Assembly (NCBI GenBank): GCA_024234635.1
Contig: JACKNX010000003.1
Location: 124,001 to 188,000 of the forward strand
From: Pseudomonadales bacterium
GTDB lineage: Bacteria; Pseudomonadota; Gammaproteobacteria; Pseudomonadales; Azotimanducaceae
Direction of reading: 5' to 3'
DNA length: 64,000 nt
The position numbers and the translations under genes are program-made. Below the pieces are notes generated by a model. That model was not told the DNA's origin. It did no database searches and saw only the letters and a program-made list of their open reading frames with translations. Below, one piece after another: positions 61,470 through 64,000 of this stretch (position 1 is the stretch's first letter; each line of letters opens with the position of its first letter).

Positions 61470-62927
61470 ATGAAATCACCGAACATTGCTTCTGCGAAGG
61501 AACTCGCGGCAAACATTCGCAACCGCGATATTTCGTGTGTTGAACTACTGTCCTACTTTCTCGATCGGATCGACCGGTTCAACCCAAGCCTGAATGCGGT
61601 AGTGGTCGATATTCGGGACCGTGCGCTGGAAGAGGCGAGGCGCCTGGACGCGGAAGTTGCGGCTGGGACTTTGCGGGGAGCACTGCACGGCGTACCCATG
61701 ACGATCAAGGAATCCTTCAACATCACCGGATGCGCCACAACGTGGGGCAATCCGGCCTGGAAGGACAATATCGCGGCAAGCGATGCGGAAGCTGTCCGGC
61801 GCATGAAGTCCATCGGCGTCAATCTGCACGGCAAGACCAACGTGCCATTGTCCCTGGCGGACTTCCAGAGCTACAACGAAATCTACGGCACCACCAATAA
61901 TCCCTATGCGCTGGACCGAACTCCTGGCGGCTCCTCGGGTGGGTCTGCCGTAGCGCTCGCGGCCGGGCTCACAGGCATCGAAGCCGGCTCGGACATCGGC
62001 GGCTCCATCCGCAACCCATCCCATTTCTGCGGAATCTTCGGCCACAAGCCAACCTGGAACCTTCTGTCCATGCGTGGGCATAGCGGCCCTGGCGACGTGC
62101 GGACGAACACGGATATTTCGGTGATCGGCCCGATGGCGCGCTCCGCCCACGATCTGGAGGTGGCGCTCAAAGCGCTGGCTGGCCCCGATGACATCATGGC
62201 GCGCGGCTACAGCCTGAACCTGCCGGAATTCGGTGATCGTGACGTGTCGTCACTGCGCGTGGCAGTGTGGTCCGACGATCTGCAATGTCCCGTTAGCGCG
62301 GACGTGCGGAAACGTGTGGAAGCCGTTGGCCAGGCTCTGAGCGACCGTGGCGCCAGGGTAGATGTCTCCGCGCGCCCCGCCTTCGATGCCGGCAACAGCC
62401 ATGACGCGTATCAGATGCTGCTCCAGTCGACCATGGCATCACGACTGCCCGAACCGCTCTACCAGGCCCTGCTCGACCAGGCCGCCAAGTACGATCCGAA
62501 CGATCAGTCTGAAGCCGCCCGGGTTTTTCGCCAGCAGACAGCCCGTTTCCGCGATTGGGCTGGCGCGAACGAGACACGCCAACAGTTGCGCTGGGCATGG
62601 CACGAATTTTTTGAGCGCTATGATGTGCTGATTGCCCCGGTGTCACCCACGGCCGCATTTCCCCAGGACCAGCGCAACTTTTCCCAGCGCACCCTGCACG
62701 TCGATAACCTCGAGTTGCCCTATTTCCAACAGGTATTCTGGGCCGGTCTGACGGGCGTCGCGCTGCTGCCGTCAACCGTAATTCCCACTGGCCTGGATGA
62801 CAACGGGCTGCCCATCGGCGTGCAGATCGTCGGACCGGAGTATGGAGACCTGATCACCATCCAACTGGCACAACGTCTGGAAGACGATGGGTTCCGGTTT
62901 GTGCCGCCGCCTGCATTCGGAGCCTGA
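61470..62927 (+). CDS. amidase signature enzyme (FAAH-like)
   Basis: An amidase-signature hydrolase of 485 residues. The Ser-cisSer-Lys triad is Lys80 (MTIKES), Ser155 (GGSSGG) and Ser179 (GSDIGGSIRNP). The spacings of 75 and 24 residues equal those of fatty-acid amide hydrolase, and LHGVPMTIKESF and GGSSGGSAVALAAGL are canonical. It hydrolyses an amide or ester. High GC places it in the backbone, but it sits directly beside the island with the acyl-amide synthase, and its substrate could be the same compound class (inference). It is followed nine bases later by mvaD. Confidence 0.92.
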   Translation: MKSPNIASAKELAANIRNRDISCVELLSYFLDRIDRFNPSLNAVVVDIRDRALEEARRLDAEVAAGTLRGALHGVPMTIKESFNITGCATTWGNPAWKDNIAASDAEAVRRMKSIGVNLHGKTNVPLSLADFQSYNEIYGTTNNPYALDRTPGGSSGGSAVALAAGLTGIEAGSDIGGSIRNPSHFCGIFGHKPTWNLLSMRGHSGPGDVRTNTDISVIGPMARSAHDLEVALKALAGPDDIMARGYSLNLPEFGDRDVSSLRVAVWSDDLQCPVSADVRKRVEAVGQALSDRGARVDVSARPAFDAGNSHDAYQMLLQSTMASRLPEPLYQALLDQAAKYDPNDQSEAARVFRQQTARFRDWAGANETRQQLRWAWHEFFERYDVLIAPVSPTAAFPQDQRNFSQRTLHVDNLELPYFQQVFWAGLTGVALLPSTVIPTGLDDNGLPIGVQIVGPEYGDLITIQLAQRLEDDGFRFVPPPAFGA

Positions 62928-62936
62928 ACAAAGACC

Positions 62937-63875
62937 GTGACGCGAGTCATCGCGCATCCCAATATCGCGCTCATCAAGTACTGGGGAAAGGCTGACGGAC
63001 CAGGCAACATACCCGCCACGCCGTCGCTGTCCATCACGCTGGATACGCTGTGCACCACTACTACGGTGGAGGATGCGCCACGGGACGAAATACGCCTGAA
63101 CGGTCAGGTGACGACCGATGCGAAAGTTGCCAAGTTCCTCGATCAACTCCGTCGGGAGTTCCAGGTGCCGCCACTGAGCATCGAGAGCACCAATAATTTC
63201 CCTACCGGTGCGGGCCTGGCCTCATCCGCTTCGGGCTTCGCCGCATTGATTACCGCCATTGACGCCCATTGCGGACTGAATATGGATGCCACCAGGCGCA
63301 GCCAATGGGCAAGGCGCGGCTCCGGATCCGCCGCGCGCTCCGTATTTGGCGGCTTCGTGTCGCTGCAGCCGCCTGACTGGGCCGCACAACCGCTGCGCCC
63401 GGCCTCTGACTGGCCGCTCACTGTGGTGATTGCCATCACGGATACAGAACGCAAAACTGTCAGCTCATCGCATGGCATGGAGCGCTCACGCCTCACCTCT
63501 CCGTACTATCCTGCCTGGATCGACTCCACCCAGGCAGCCTGGCGCGAAGGCCGGAACGCGGTAGAGCAACGCGATTTCAATGCGCTGGCGGCAATTGCTG
63601 AACACAGTACTCTGGCCATGCACGCGCTGATGATCAGTTCCCGGCCGCCGCTGCTGTACTGGAATCCAGCCAGCCTCGCCGTGATACACACGATACGGGG
63701 CCTGCGCGAAGCTGGAGTACCCGTTTTTTTCACGATCGATGCAGGTCCTCAGGTAAAGGCCGTGTGTCTCCCCGAGGTCGCCGACTCCGTCGCCTCCAGC
63801 CTGCGCTCGCTACCGGGAGTCGTCACGGTGATGAATGTCGGTCTGGGTCCAGGCGCGAGCGTCGTCGATGCGTGA
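62937..63875 (+). CDS. mvaD: diphosphomevalonate decarboxylase
   Basis: A GHMP-family decarboxylase of 312 residues that converts mevalonate diphosphate to isopentenyl diphosphate with ATP. Signatures: AHPNIALIKYWGK at the N-terminus, the ATP loop NNFPTGAGLASSASGFAALI, TVSSSHGMERS and the catalytic aspartate in FFTIDAGPQVKAV. It probably starts with GTG. Its stop overlaps the next GHMP kinase by eight bases. A mevalonate route is uncommon among Gammaproteobacteria, most of which use the MEP pathway. Confidence 0.93.
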   Translation: MTRVIAHPNIALIKYWGKADGPGNIPATPSLSITLDTLCTTTTVEDAPRDEIRLNGQVTTDAKVAKFLDQLRREFQVPPLSIESTNNFPTGAGLASSASGFAALITAIDAHCGLNMDATRRSQWARRGSGSAARSVFGGFVSLQPPDWAAQPLRPASDWPLTVVIAITDTERKTVSSSHGMERSRLTSPYYPAWIDSTQAAWREGRNAVEQRDFNALAAIAEHSTLAMHALMISSRPPLLYWNPASLAVIHTIRGLREAGVPVFFTIDAGPQVKAVCLPEVADSVASSLRSLPGVVTVMNVGLGPGASVVDA

Positions 63876-64000
63876 CACCGCACGCACCAGTGCTCCAGGA
63901 AAGGTCGTGCTTTGGGGTGAATACGCGGTTCTGGCAGGCGCCCCTGCCGCGGTGCTTGCAATCGATCGTCGCGCCACGTGCACCATCAGTGAAGCAACCG
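63868..64000 (+). CDS. GHMP kinase, mevalonate or phosphomevalonate kinase (5' part)
   Basis: The start of a gene cut by the window end. The translated N-terminus reads MRDTARTSAPGKVVLWGEY and continues with AVLAGAPAAVLAIDRRATC, the typical opening of mevalonate/phosphomevalonate kinases of the GHMP family (SAPGKxxLxGEYAVL). It overlaps mvaD by eight bases, so the pair are translationally coupled parts of a mevalonate operon. About 44 codons are visible. Confidence 0.85.
   Translation, partial: MRDTARTSAPGKVVLWGEYAVLAGAPAAVLAIDRRATCTISEAT

Overview
The window looks like chromosomal DNA of a high-GC (single lines I counted give about 65% G+C in backbone genes), aerobic, lipid-metabolising Gram-negative bacterium, most likely a gammaproteobacterium outside the well-studied orders. 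Signs are a TonB-dependent receptor, a three-part PntAA/PntAB/PntB transhydrogenase, a GlnK-AmtB pair with a sigma-54 promoter, a GldA/F/G-type ABC system, a TRAP transporter, many acyl-CoA enzymes and six LLM-class (luciferase-like) oxidoreductases. No rRNA, tRNA, CRISPR array, transposase or phage gene was seen.

Layout. 1-25.4 kb: an acyl-CoA/oxidoreductase region with two metallo-beta-lactamase-fold hydrolases, two acyl-CoA synthetases, six LLM oxidoreductases (two a tandem duplicate), enoyl-CoA hydratase, an acyl-CoA dehydrogenase, an APH-like phosphotransferase resembling the other half of ACAD10/11, a PaaI thioesterase, a TonB receptor and a hybrid histidine kinase. Together these suggest uptake and beta-oxidation-like breakdown of a hydrophobic carboxylate or alcohol (inference). 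25.4-43.3 kb: membrane and envelope genes, including a membrane protein with a degenerate nuclease-like tail, a YhhN protein, a DUF3604 protein coupled to a HIT protein, thiolase, GST, a 7TM-PAS-GGDEF diguanylate cyclase, a lipoprotein PAP2 phosphatase, a Gld-type ABC transporter and NnrU. 43.3-55.6 kb: transhydrogenase, a TRAP transporter in one operon with a MaoC-like protein, a PurN-like formyltransferase and a class III CoA-transferase, then amtB-glnK, an inositol-monophosphatase-family enzyme and RidA.

55.6-61.25 kb is a compositional island (about 43-45% G+C in counted lines). It holds a SAM methyltransferase, a PilZ domain fused to a FeeM-like N-acyl-amino-acid synthase, a membrane class III nucleotide cyclase whose end overlaps the PilZ-FeeM start, and a multi-spanning sensor closely resembling Vibrio CqsS but with the phospho-acceptor histidine replaced by glutamate and a degraded ATP-lid motif. 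This combination of signal synthase, c-di-GMP receptor, cyclic-nucleotide synthase and quorum-sensor-like pseudokinase is my best candidate for an undescribed signalling system. Beyond it the backbone resumes with a FAAH-type amidase and the start of a mevalonate-pathway operon (mvaD and a GHMP kinase cut by the window end).
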